From contig CAMLML010000006.1 in assembly GCA_946481095.1 (NCBI GenBank), forward strand, positions 1 through 64,000: DNA of 64,000 nt. Reading direction: 5' to 3'. This document shows positions 27,635 through 36,313 of this stretch, piece after piece. A program made the position numbers and the translations under genes. The notes beneath the pieces are model-generated. The model was given only the letters and a program-made list of their open reading frames with translations, was not told where the DNA came from and did not search any database. How positions within the stretch are numbered: the first letter of the stretch is position 1; each line of letters starts with the position of its first letter. The DNA is from an uncultured Cellvibrio sp. (lineage in GTDB: Bacteria > Pseudomonadota > Gammaproteobacteria > Pseudomonadales > Cellvibrionaceae).

Positions 27635-28333
27635 TTACACCAGCCTGCCTTTATCCATGTTTAAAATCGTTTTGGCATGATCAGCTGCACGCGGGTCATG
27701 CGTAACCATCACAATGGTTTTGCCTTGTTGCTGATTCAGGGTTTGCAATAACGTTAAAATTTCATCTGCTGTTGTACGATCCAGATCACCGGTTGGCTCG
27801 TCGCACAATAAAATTTCCGGATCACTCACCAATGCGCGTGCAATCGCGACGCGCTGTTCCTGACCACCGGATAATTCATTCGGATAATGAGTTGCACGAT
27901 CAGATAATCCCACCAGCGCCAATGCAGCAGCCACATGTTGTTTCCGCTGTGCGCTGTTGAGATTGGTTAAAAGCAAGGGTAATTCCACATTTTTTTCTGC
28001 CGTTAATACCGGCATTAAATTATAAAATTGAAAAATAAATCCAACATGTTGAGCACGCCAACGCGTTAATTGTGCATTGGACATTTGATCCAGACGCGCC
28101 GAACCTATAGTCAATTCACCTGAACTGGGTTTGTCCAATCCGCCCAACAAATTTAACAGCGTCGTTTTGCCTGACCCGGATGGCCCCATCAATGCTAAAA
28201 AATCGCCGCGATTGATTGTCAGGTTCAAACCATTCAATACATTTACTTTTTCTTTTCCTTTCGGATAGTGTTTCGAAATAGCTTTCAACTCAACCAGGGT
28301 TGAACCTGCAACTGTAGATTCCGGGGCGTTCAT
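27635..28333 (-). CDS. ABC transporter ATPase, LolD/MacB type
   Basis: 232 aa. Walker A GPSGSGKTTLLNLLGGLD, signature LSGGQEQRVAIARAL, Walker B ILLCDEPTGDLDRTT and the H-loop VTHDPRAADHA are intact, and the Q-loop reads FIFQFYNLMPVLTA as in LolD/MacB ATPases. Strong Shine-Dalgarno (CAGGAG). It powers the two downstream permeases. Confidence 0.95.
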   Translation of the reverse strand: MNAPESTVAGSTLVELKAISKHYPKGKEKVNVLNGLNLTINRGDFLALMGPSGSGKTTLLNLLGGLDKPSSGELTIGSARLDQMSNAQLTRWRAQHVGFIFQFYNLMPVLTAEKNVELPLLLTNLNSAQRKQHVAAALALVGLSDRATHYPNELSGGQEQRVAIARALVSDPEILLCDEPTGDLDRTTADEILTLLQTLNQQQGKTIVMVTHDPRAADHAKTILNMDKGRLV

Positions 28334-28364
28334 TTTTTTGCTCCTGTGGGGGTAATAATGTAAA

Positions 28365-28564
28365 CCCCCCTCTTCCCTGCCCCTCTCGGTAAGTGCTCCT
28401 GCTTTACTCTATCTCCTGCTTCCTGCAGTCGTCCCACAAGGGGAGAGGGCACTGAGTTCTATTCAATATCTTTGTTAATTCACAGACTTTCAAATTACAA
28501 AAATTTTATATAGAAACTCAATCTATTCCCTCTCCCTTGATGGGAGAGGGTTAGGGAGAGGGTG
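28365..28564. repeat. Two clustered copies of the CCCTCTCCC inverted-repeat family
   Basis: The first copy has arms CCCCTCTC (about 28380) and GGGAGAGGGC (28441-28450) around a 50-nt centre. The second is the compact palindrome CCCTCTCCC-TTGAT-GGGAGAGGG (28528-28550), followed by TTAGGGAGAGGG. Both resemble the element at 1036-1115. They lie between the adaptor and ATPase genes of one apparent operon. Confidence 0.7.
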
Positions 28565-28568
28565 TTTT

Positions 28569-29786
28569 TTAATAAGTCACTCGAATACCATTTTTCAAAT
28601 TATCGGGAATTTCTACTACAAAATCTTCGCCGGCAGTAATGCCCGATGAAATATACACATCGTTACCATAACTGGCCGACAAAATGACTTTACGCTTTTC
28701 TGCGCGTTTGTCTTTTACAACAAAAACATATTTTTCTTCACCTTCGGATAACACTGCAGTGGTAGGAATACGAATGCCCAATGGTTGTTTTGCTTTTTCT
28801 TCTGTTTCAGGTACCGCATTCATAAAGGCAACTTTTACGCCCATTTCCGGTAAAATTCGCGGGTCTGAAATTTGAAATGCAATGCGGACTTTTACTGTGG
28901 CTTTTTGTCGATCGGCTGCCGGAATAATGGCAATCACTTTCGCAGGAATTTTCCAATCCGGATACGCTTCCAGAACAGCTTGTACAAATTGATCTTCGCG
29001 CACACGCTGAATGTAGGATTCATTCACATCCACTTCAATTTCCAGCGACGCCATATCAACCAAAGTACAAATTCCTGTTCGGGTAAATCCACCACCAGCC
29101 GACATTGGAGAAATCATTTCACCGGGCTGTGAATCTTTACTGATTACCACACCGGCAAAGGGTGCCCGCAATTGCATATCATCCAGATATTGTTGTTCCA
29201 GTGCCAAACGTTTTTCTGACACATTGACATCCGCTTTGCGCGCTGCCAGCTGTGCAGTCAGGGATTCAAAATCAGCACGGGCTTTATCCAAAGTGGCAGC
29301 ACTGACCAATTGCTGTCTCGCCAATTCAGTGTTGCGATCCAGATTTAATTTGGCTTCCGTCAAACGCGCCTGGGTTTCAGCAACCATGGTTTTGGATGCC
29401 TGCATTTGCGCACGATAAAGTTCCAGTGATTTCACTGTGTTGACATCATCCAGGCGCGCCACTATTTGATCTTTTTCGACAAACATTCCTTCTTCAATAA
29501 AAATTTCTGCAACCTTGCCCGTCACTTTGGACGATACGGTTGCCATACGACGGGCGACTACATAACCGGTTGCATCCAGTACGCGGGCATCTGCAGAATC
29601 CACTACAGCAACACTGGCCATCTCAATTCGGACTTCTACCGGATCAGGTTCGTGAAAAAATGTATATCCAATAACGAGAATGGCCATAATTGCCAACAAC
29701 ACCAATACCCACCAACGGGTTTGGGATTCGGGTTCCTGATCACGCTGAATACGCAATTGCGATATGAGTTCTTCTTGGTTCGCCAC
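28569..29786 (-). CDS. Periplasmic adaptor subunit (membrane fusion protein), HlyD/MacA-like
   Basis: 405 aa. One N-terminal membrane anchor (WWVLVLLAIMAILVIGYTFF) is followed by a barrel-sandwich half (ATVSSKVTGKVAEIFIEEGMFV), an alpha-hairpin rich in Ala/Leu/Gln (QASKTMVAETQARLTEAKLNL) and the second half (LRAPFAGVVISKDSQPGEMI). Start is GTG 29786 with AGGA upstream. It precedes the ATPase and both permeases across a repeat-containing gap. No outer-membrane channel gene is adjacent. Confidence 0.9.
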   Translation of the reverse strand: MANQEELISQLRIQRDQEPESQTRWWVLVLLAIMAILVIGYTFFHEPDPVEVRIEMASVAVVDSADARVLDATGYVVARRMATVSSKVTGKVAEIFIEEGMFVEKDQIVARLDDVNTVKSLELYRAQMQASKTMVAETQARLTEAKLNLDRNTELARQQLVSAATLDKARADFESLTAQLAARKADVNVSEKRLALEQQYLDDMQLRAPFAGVVISKDSQPGEMISPMSAGGGFTRTGICTLVDMASLEIEVDVNESYIQRVREDQFVQAVLEAYPDWKIPAKVIAIIPAADRQKATVKVRIAFQISDPRILPEMGVKVAFMNAVPETEEKAKQPLGIRIPTTAVLSEGEEKYVFVVKDKRAEKRKVILSASYGNDVYISSGITAGEDFVVEIPDNLKNGIRVTY

Positions 29787-29950
29787 GGAATAATCCTGTT
29801 TTTGGAAAGTTATTAATCTTCACCAGCAGCTGTGCGAATTGTGCAGATGAATCCAGAGAGGTAACAGTTTGCCTTGTCACTTAATTATGGTGACATTTGT
29901 GAGATGCCTTATCAAACAAAAGATAGGCAATAACGAAAGTGATTATTGAA

Positions 29951-31762
29951 TTAATGGTTAAGCGCCAGAAGCGCAGGCAAATCCCGCAAATAAATATCCG
30001 GTTTGAACACCAGTCGGGTATTGTCCTTCAGCTCAACTGTCCAGTAGGCCAACATAACCGGAACTTTTTCTTTCAGACCGAGATTGTGTGTCTTTCCGGT
30101 TTTCAAAATGGTTTCGACACTGACCTTGTCCATTTGGTTTTTTTCCTGAAGCAGCAGCTCAACCAATTCCATAATATTTTCGACACGAATACAGCCCGAA
30201 CTAAAAGCACGCTGACTTCTTTTGAATAAACGTTGGTGTGGTGTGTCGTGCAAATAAACAGAATAGGGATTGGGAAACCGGATAACAGCCTTACCTAATG
30301 CTGCATCTGCACCGGCATCCTGTCGCAAAGTTATAGATCCGGGAGCAGACCAGTCGATACTGGCAGCGTCCACTTCTTTTCCTTCCTGATTAAAAACACG
30401 AATATTATTTTTGCGAAGATAATTAATATCTTCACGCACTTTTGGCAGCACATCTTTTTTCAAAATGGTTGGCGGTACTGTCCAGCCTGGATTTAATGTC
30501 AGGTAGTGAATATCCGAGCGGAAAATGGGTGTGGTGCGATAAGCCATTCCCACTTGCACGCGTGATTCCCAAACGGGTTTTGACGAACGAAAATAAGTTA
30601 ACTTGAATCCCGCCACATCAACCAACACCAGGTCCGCCGGAATTTTTCGCAATAAACTGCGCGCACGATCAAGGTTAACGCGAATCTGGTCAATGCGGGA
30701 TTGCACAGAAATATTCAAGGCTGAGCGCGTGGACAAACCCACTGCAGCATCCACTTCCAGATATTGGTCACGCTGAAATTGTTTTACCGCTTCAACCAAA
30801 CGCACATCAAATAATTCATCCGCATTCAATGAAGATGATGCGCTGGAAGATGAGGCCTCGCTACTGGACCAGGACACAGAAACTGTCGAACTTGTGGTTT
30901 CATCGGCTGTTGTTTCATCGACGGCAGCCAGGCTGGAATTCGTCGAAGAAGAGCTCGATGACGAAGAGCTTGCCGGGTACACAGCAAGGCAATCCGCAAC
31001 CGGATCGCTGTTTGGGTTTTCCGATGAAAGAGGATCGGTATATTCACCCGTAATGCGCAACCGCCGACGCAAGACTGCAATCTGCGGATCAACCACACAA
31101 GGTTTCAAAGTCGGCCCATCTGCCAGGGTGGGCCAGCCGCCCGCATCTGCCAGGCTTTGATAATATTTCAGGTTTTCTACCAGTGCTTGATAAAACGAAT
31201 GATCAGGGCGAGCCTGTTGAAAAATATTATCTACCTGCGCTGTTTCTGCCGCCGTTAATAATTCAGATCCCAGCATCGCGGTTAATTGTGACAAATCTAT
31301 TTGCCACTGCGCACGAACGCCGTCAGCATCAACTTTGCCAAAATACAAATGAAACAATGCAATGAGGTAAACACCGGTTGCGCGGAGCTCATCATCTACC
31401 CGCAGAGCCACGGCATCATTATTTCGCATCGCCACAATCGGTAACGCAATCTTCAATTGCGATAACAAATAATCCTGGGGATTCAGTCCATCTGATTTTA
31501 ATGCGTCGATATTATGAATTAATTGGCGCAGGGATTTTTCAGTCCAGACTGGCTGATAGCGCCGCTGTTGGTAAAACTGAACCAATGCCGCCGAAAAATA
31601 ACGCGGTTTAAGCTCCGGGTTTTCGAGTGACTGGATGGCGCTGATTCTGGATTCAAGTGATTGCGACATCAGCTGATCAAAATTGAGTTTGGGTTTTGCA
31701 ATTGCCGGGCAGCCAATCACCAGGCAACAACACATAACCCACGCTCGTATACACCACAACAT
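29951..31762 (-). CDS. L,D-transpeptidase of the YcbB/LdtD type with Ser-rich insertion
   Basis: 603 aa. Signal sequence (WVMCCCLVIGCPAIA), N-terminal scaffold, a peptidoglycan-binding-like domain and a C-terminal YkuD catalytic domain with YSVYLHDTPHQRLF and the active-site SSGCIRVEN (Cys near residue 523). LdtD-type enzymes make 3-3 peptidoglycan cross-links. A segment of about 50 residues (about 262-311), mostly Ser, Thr, Glu and Ala, interrupts the PG-binding domain between CLAVYP and LFDVRLVEAVKQFQRD. This linker type is otherwise typical of secreted enzymes in this organism. Divergent from a second, unrelated L,D-transpeptidase-family gene. Confidence 0.88.
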   Translation of the reverse strand: MLWCIRAWVMCCCLVIGCPAIAKPKLNFDQLMSQSLESRISAIQSLENPELKPRYFSAALVQFYQQRRYQPVWTEKSLRQLIHNIDALKSDGLNPQDYLLSQLKIALPIVAMRNNDAVALRVDDELRATGVYLIALFHLYFGKVDADGVRAQWQIDLSQLTAMLGSELLTAAETAQVDNIFQQARPDHSFYQALVENLKYYQSLADAGGWPTLADGPTLKPCVVDPQIAVLRRRLRITGEYTDPLSSENPNSDPVADCLAVYPASSSSSSSSSTNSSLAAVDETTADETTSSTVSVSWSSSEASSSSASSSLNADELFDVRLVEAVKQFQRDQYLEVDAAVGLSTRSALNISVQSRIDQIRVNLDRARSLLRKIPADLVLVDVAGFKLTYFRSSKPVWESRVQVGMAYRTTPIFRSDIHYLTLNPGWTVPPTILKKDVLPKVREDINYLRKNNIRVFNQEGKEVDAASIDWSAPGSITLRQDAGADAALGKAVIRFPNPYSVYLHDTPHQRLFKRSQRAFSSGCIRVENIMELVELLLQEKNQMDKVSVETILKTGKTHNLGLKEKVPVMLAYWTVELKDNTRLVFKPDIYLRDLPALLALNH

Positions 31763-31954
31763 CCATTGCCCCTTGCACTAAATTTGCGGGTCATTTTAGC
31801 CTAAGATCACAAACTGATTTCAGGATGAAATCCGCAATTTGCTCATACCGAAATGGAGTGCTAGTCTTCGGACTGGAGACAGCAAGTCGATTCATCAGGC
31901 AAGGCCGCTATAGCATTAACTTGATAGCGGCTTTCCCCGCCCCGGATATCCCCC

Positions 31955-32704
31955 ATGTTGACCAACAGCTTATTTGTTAAGCTCGCTGTTTTGTACTCGC
32001 TGCTATTTGCCGGACAAACTTTTGCTGACGTATTTTTTAACAGACCCGACACCAATGTTACGCCGGCCGCGCAACTTGCCATGATGAAATCAGCGCCCAA
32101 TCTGAATCCGAAAGTACTTGGACTGGCTATCAATGCTATTGATTGTGCAACAAAACAAAATGACATCATTCCGGGGAATAAACTCACCATTATTGATTAC
32201 TCGCTGGCTTCAACCCAGCCTCGCCTCTGGGTGTTTGACCTGACGACAGGCAAATTAATTTTTAATGAGTTGGTTGCACACGGAAAAAACTCGGGAAAAA
32301 ATTATGCGACACGGTTTTCAAATCGCACTGGCAGTCTGCAATCCAGCCTCGGATTGTTTCAAACAAAAGACACCTACAACGGCAGCAATGGCTATTCGTT
32401 ACGCATGGAAGGGTTGGACAAAGGGTTTAATGACAAATCCATGGAAAGAGCAATTGTTTTCCATGGTGCACCTTATGTGAATGTCAAACACGCAAAAAAA
32501 TTCGGGCATTTGGGCCGCAGTTGGGGATGTCCCGCCATCAATAATGGCATAGCCAGAAAAGTCATCGATACAATCAAAGGTGAGCAATTTGTTTTTTCTT
32601 ATTACCCGGATAAAGTATGGTTACATACATCCAGCTTGCTGAATTGCCATCGCAATATTTTGTTGGCAGCGAACGAAAAAAATACACTCACTGACGCTTT
32701 TTAA
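31955..32704 (+). CDS. Murein L,D-transpeptidase catalytic-domain protein, YkuD_2 type
   Basis: 249 aa secreted protein: signal peptide (LAVLYSLLFAGQTFA), then IIDYSLASTQPRLWVFDL, FHGAPYVNVKHAKKFGHLGRSWGCPAI with catalytic His and Cys (Cys near residue 193). This compact family is distinct from YcbB. It probably acts on peptidoglycan. Encoded divergently from the LdtD-like gene with 192 bp between them, so shared regulation is possible. Confidence 0.82.
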   Translation: MLTNSLFVKLAVLYSLLFAGQTFADVFFNRPDTNVTPAAQLAMMKSAPNLNPKVLGLAINAIDCATKQNDIIPGNKLTIIDYSLASTQPRLWVFDLTTGKLIFNELVAHGKNSGKNYATRFSNRTGSLQSSLGLFQTKDTYNGSNGYSLRMEGLDKGFNDKSMERAIVFHGAPYVNVKHAKKFGHLGRSWGCPAINNGIARKVIDTIKGEQFVFSYYPDKVWLHTSSLLNCHRNILLAANEKNTLTDAF

Positions 32705-32745
32705 TTTCCTCCATTTAAAACGTTTTGCAAAATGTGATTGGATTT

Positions 32746-32906
32746 ACATATCGACAGGTATTAACCAACAGATTTGAAAAATTACCCGCTGAAAATCCCC
32801 GCTGTTTTTAATTTGACTTAAGATTCCTTCAGAAAGGATTGATTGACTGGGTTGCACAAAAAATCTGCAGCTCGATGTACGCAATTTCCTTCCTGAGATA
32901 AAACAC
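32746..32906 (+). promoter_or_regulatory. Upstream region duplicated before the pectate lyase gene
   Basis: The stretch with TGTGATTGGATTTACAT, then CAACAGATTTGAAAAA, CCGCTG and TTAAGAT resembles 33865-33960 (TGTGATTCGATTTGCAT, CAACAGAATTGAAAAA, CCACTG, ATAAGAT) in the same order. Conservation of non-coding sequence before two paralogous secreted proteins suggests a common control region. The binding factor is unknown. Confidence 0.55.
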
Positions 32907-33782
32907 GTGCGCAACTTCACATTTTTATTCGGTATAGTTTCCCTGATGCTGGCCAGTGCAGTATCAGCAGCCAATCGCCCGACAGGTTATGCAACTATTT
33001 GCAATGAAGGCAGATTTTGTTACCTAAGCAAACCGACAACTGTGGCGTTTGGGCGTGCCGATAGATTTACTTACAAAGAATTGAGCGGTGGTTTTATTTG
33101 CAGGGAAAGTACTTTTGGTACAGGCACACGTGTACCCGGTGGCAAAAATGAGTGCTCGATTCCCAAATACAATTCAGGAACCCGGTCTTCTTCCAGCAAA
33201 ACTTCATCCAGTAAATCGTCTTCCCGTATTTCAAGTTCCTCTTCAAGTTCCTCTTCAAGAAGTAGCCTGTCGTCTATCAGCTCAAGTCGTTCTTCAAGCG
33301 TCTCATCAAGTATGAGTTCAAGTTCAAGAAGTTCATCTTCTATTAGCTCAAGCCTTTCTTCGTCAAGAATGTCTTCCAGTGTTTCATCAAGTTCTTCATC
33401 CAGCGTCAGCTCGAGTATAAGCTCAAGCTCTCGAAGCTCGTCTGTTAGTTCCAGCATCTCTTCTTCGAGCCGCTCTTCATCCAGCGTCTCTTCCAGCCGC
33501 AGTTCCAGTGCAAGCAGCTCAAGTGTTGCTGCAACCAAATCTGTAACAATCCAATGGTCACACCCAACACAGAGAGAGAATGGCGCTTATCTTGAACTCC
33601 ATGAAATTGGCGGTTACGAAATCAGGGTTCGCACAAGCGGCAACTCATCCTATACAACTTACAGAATCACCGGCAACACCACGACCAGCTACACACTGCC
33701 CGCTTACAATAGCGATACATCTGTAGAAATTGCCGTGTTTGATACAGCAGGAATTTACAGCAGTTTTATAGTTGTTAATTGA
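32907..33782 (+). CDS. Secreted Ser-linker protein with pectate-lyase-type N-terminal module
   Basis: 291 aa. Signal peptide (FLFGIVSLMLASAVSA), a 65-residue four-cysteine module (NRPTGYATICNEGRFCYLSK to GGKNECSIPKY), a polyserine linker (residues about 93-205) and a C-terminal domain that looks fibronectin-III-like (VTIQWSHPTQRENGAYL, YRITGNTTTSYTLPAYN). No catalytic domain is present. The N-terminal module is nearly identical to that of the downstream pectate lyase; a carbohydrate-binding role is plausible but unproven. GTG start, matched by the ATG of the paralogue. Confidence 0.8.
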   Translation: MRNFTFLFGIVSLMLASAVSAANRPTGYATICNEGRFCYLSKPTTVAFGRADRFTYKELSGGFICRESTFGTGTRVPGGKNECSIPKYNSGTRSSSSKTSSSKSSSRISSSSSSSSSRSSLSSISSSRSSSVSSSMSSSSRSSSSISSSLSSSRMSSSVSSSSSSSVSSSISSSSRSSSVSSSISSSSRSSSSVSSSRSSSASSSSVAATKSVTIQWSHPTQRENGAYLELHEIGGYEIRVRTSGNSSYTTYRITGNTTTSYTLPAYNSDTSVEIAVFDTAGIYSSFIVVN

Positions 33783-33797
33783 GGTCTTTACACCAAT

Positions 33798-33843
33798 CAG
33801 ATTTCTCGTCATTCCCGCGCAGACGGGTATGACGAGAAATCTG
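33798..33843. repeat. REP-like inverted repeat between the paralogous secreted genes
   Basis: CAGATTTCTCGTCATTCCCG and CGGGTATGACGAGAAATCTG form a 20-bp stem with one mismatch around GCGCAGA. It matches the common GTCATTCCCGCG-type dispersed palindrome of proteobacteria. It may also end transcription of the upstream gene. Confidence 0.75.
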
Positions 33844-34050
33844 GCTCACAAACTTTCGACAATCTGTGATTCGATTTGCATCGCAACAGGGAGTATCCAA
33901 CAGAATTGAAAAAATAATTTCGGACTCTCCACTGTTATTTCCTGATTCACATAAGATATCTGTTGAAAAAGGCTTTGTGCTTTTCCTTTTCCAATCGGCA
34001 CATCCACACAAAATAATGACAATTTCCTTTAAATCAACAGGTACACACAC

Positions 34051-35655
34051 ATGCGTAATTCCACTTTTTTATTGGGTATTGCATCTCTGATGCTTGCCAC
34101 CACCGCATCAGCGGCCAATCGTCCTTCGGGTTATACAACGATTTGTAATGAAGGCAAAACCTGCAGCTTGAGTAGCCCAACCACTGTAGCTTATGGGCGC
34201 GCAGACAAATTTACGTTCAAGGAATTGAGTGGCAGTTTTATTTGTGGTGAAGTGACTTTTGGCACAGGCACCAAAGTGTCCGGCGGAACAAATGAATGTT
34301 CTATTGCAAAATCGACAACCAGTTCGATTTCATCCAGTCGATCTTCCAGCTCCAGCAGAAGCTCTTTATCCAGCAGCTCACTCAGTACAAGTCGGTCGTC
34401 ATCAAGTTCAAGTCGTTCGACAACCAGTTCATCGATCAATTCTTCCAGCAGAAGTTCAAGCTCGGTTTCGAGCAGCTCATCAAGCAGTTCTTCGACATCA
34501 GTACCACCAACACCGGTTGGTGATGGATTGGTAGGCTGGGGCAGATTGCACACTGATGGTTTGCCAACCGGCGGCGCAGGTGGACAATCCTGTACGGCAA
34601 CTTCACTCGCCACTCTGCAATCCTGTATTTCAACAGCGAGCAGCGGCTCCAATAAAAATATTCCATGGACAATTTATGTAAAAGGTTACATTGATGGCGC
34701 CACCAATTCGGATGGCACCGGTTACACACAACAACGTATTTCCCGTGCGAATACATCACTGATTGGCGTTGTTGAAAATGGTGTAATCCCAACGCTTAAT
34801 GCTGTGTGGATTAACATTAGCGGTTACAACAATATTATTGTGCAAAATGTACGTTTTGTTGCAGGCAAAGATACGTCCTGGTCGTATGAAAACTTTTCAA
34901 AATGTACCTACACCGATAAAGATTACTGTGCATCAAATGCTGAGCCTGATGCTATCACTTTACAAAATGTACAACGCGCCTGGATCGACCATTGCGAATT
35001 TACCGATGGTGCCGATTTTAACGGTGTGAATAGCAACAAAGCGTTTTATAAAATGTACGATGGTTTATTGGATATCAAAAAAGGTTCGGATTACATCACT
35101 GTTTCTTACAACAAGTTCAGTAATCACGACAAAACCATGTTGATCGGATCTTCCGATGTTATCGACGGCGATTATCGCATCACTCTTTATCGCAACTGGT
35201 TCCAATATATTGGCCAACGCAGCCCGCGTGTTCGTAATGGCCAACTGCATATCCTCAACAATCTGTACGAAAACACCAAGCGCACAACGGAAGATCGCCC
35301 TTATTTTTCAACCTATGTAATTGGCTTGGGATTCAACAGCAAAGTGTTCTCGGAGCGTAATGCATTTGATATTCAGGGCGCTGTTGCAACCGATCTGGTT
35401 TCTGCCAACTTCGATGGATGGGGACAATATTTTACCGACGTGGGTTCATGGTTAAACGGTGCAGGTGTTGATCTCAACGCGGCTGCAGCCAGTGTGATTA
35501 ATGCGAAAAACACCGAAGAGGGCGATTCAAAACCCTTCCTCGGCCCTGTCACCTGGTCGCCATCAGATCATTACAGCTACACCCCTTTAACTAACGCTGC
35601 CGATGTCCGCACGCAAGTTAAAGCCAATGCCGGTGTTGGAAAAATTACGCCATAA
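34051..35655 (+). CDS. Secreted pectate lyase, polysaccharide lyase family 1
   Basis: 534 aa. Signal peptide, the Cys-containing N-terminal module shared with the upstream gene (residues about 23-88), polyserine linker (about 90-148), then a PL1 parallel beta-helix (about 155-534). Seen motifs: EPDAITLQNVQRAWIDHCEF (Ca-binding region), GLLDIKKGSDYITVSYNKF, HDKTMLIGSSD and the substrate-binding/catalytic RSPRVRNGQLHILNN. It cleaves polygalacturonate by beta-elimination outside the cell. ATG start set by the signal peptide. No transfer signs; composition like neighbours outside the linker. Confidence 0.92.
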   Translation: MRNSTFLLGIASLMLATTASAANRPSGYTTICNEGKTCSLSSPTTVAYGRADKFTFKELSGSFICGEVTFGTGTKVSGGTNECSIAKSTTSSISSSRSSSSSRSSLSSSSLSTSRSSSSSSRSTTSSSINSSSRSSSSVSSSSSSSSSTSVPPTPVGDGLVGWGRLHTDGLPTGGAGGQSCTATSLATLQSCISTASSGSNKNIPWTIYVKGYIDGATNSDGTGYTQQRISRANTSLIGVVENGVIPTLNAVWINISGYNNIIVQNVRFVAGKDTSWSYENFSKCTYTDKDYCASNAEPDAITLQNVQRAWIDHCEFTDGADFNGVNSNKAFYKMYDGLLDIKKGSDYITVSYNKFSNHDKTMLIGSSDVIDGDYRITLYRNWFQYIGQRSPRVRNGQLHILNNLYENTKRTTEDRPYFSTYVIGLGFNSKVFSERNAFDIQGAVATDLVSANFDGWGQYFTDVGSWLNGAGVDLNAAAASVINAKNTEEGDSKPFLGPVTWSPSDHYSYTPLTNAADVRTQVKANAGVGKITP

Positions 35656-35674
35656 TTTTTCTATTCACTTGAAT

Positions 35675-35715
35675 AAAAAATAACCCGCGTGAGAAATCAT
35701 GCGGGTTATTTTTTA
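35675..35715. terminator. Terminator after the pectate lyase
   Basis: AAAAAATAACCCGC, a 12-nt loop, GCGGGTTATTTTTT: 10-bp stem flanked by A and T runs. Confidence 0.88.
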
Positions 35716-35821
35716 AGAGTTACTACAAATCAAAAATCTCTACAGAATGTTCATTTAAAACCAAATAATTAACTCGGTAATTTTGATGTTTTTATGCAAA
35801 ATGGAATGAGCAAGCTACCGC

Positions 35822-36313
35822 TTAAACTGTTAAAACGAACTTGGCTTGTAAATCCCTCAACAACTCAAAGCTATTGATGTATAACACACCAAAATCATTG
35901 CAAATATTTGGGATTTTTATTTTTTTGCTTTCTACAGGAACGGGCATTTCTTGAGTTACGACTATTGCACCTGTCGTAGCAGCTTTTGCTATCAGCCAAG
36001 GATCTGCACCTGCTAAAAAACTGGCAATATTTGTTTGGCTTTTATTAGGCAATTCGTAAATATATGCAGCGATTTCGCCAAATTTATTTTGTGTATCAGC
36101 ATCAGTAACATCTAAAAAATGATTTTTGTGATTGGCGACCCAAAGGCTTAACTCATCTTTTTTGTTAACAAGTTCATCATAAACAAGCTGAATACTGGCG
36201 ACTTGGCCTTGAGTAAATTGTTGATCTAACCAATCCCAATAGGCAGGACAAAAATCCATTCCGTAATACTGATTTTTTGCTGAAATGTAAGTATTCGCAT
36301 CCATTAAATACAT
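35822..36313 (-). CDS. DUF4411 PIN-like toxin
   Basis: 163 aa. The N-terminal MYLMDANTYISAKNQYY holds the first PIN acidic residue; further ones lie in YDELVNKKDEL and AGADPWLIAKAATTGAIVVTQE. DUF4411 proteins are PIN-fold putative ribonucleases. The upstream XRE/ImmA gene ends in TAATG, whose ATG starts this gene, so the two are translationally coupled as a type II toxin-antitoxin-like module. The second in-frame Met (residue 4) is an alternative start. Confidence 0.85.
   Translation of the reverse strand: MYLMDANTYISAKNQYYGMDFCPAYWDWLDQQFTQGQVASIQLVYDELVNKKDELSLWVANHKNHFLDVTDADTQNKFGEIAAYIYELPNKSQTNIASFLAGADPWLIAKAATTGAIVVTQEMPVPVESKKIKIPNICNDFGVLYINSFELLRDLQAKFVLTV

Noticed and set aside
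33201..33525. Tandem Ser-codon repeats as a CRISPR-like or satellite array
   Set aside because: Units are irregular, in frame and encode a Ser-rich linker; no spacers or conserved repeat length.
33071..33538. Long Leu/Glu-rich open frame antisense to the polyserine linker; the same over 34191-34652 and 55604-55786
   Set aside because: Ser codons AGC/TCN read backwards give Glu/Leu/Arg/Asp codons without stops; no start site or homology supports a gene.
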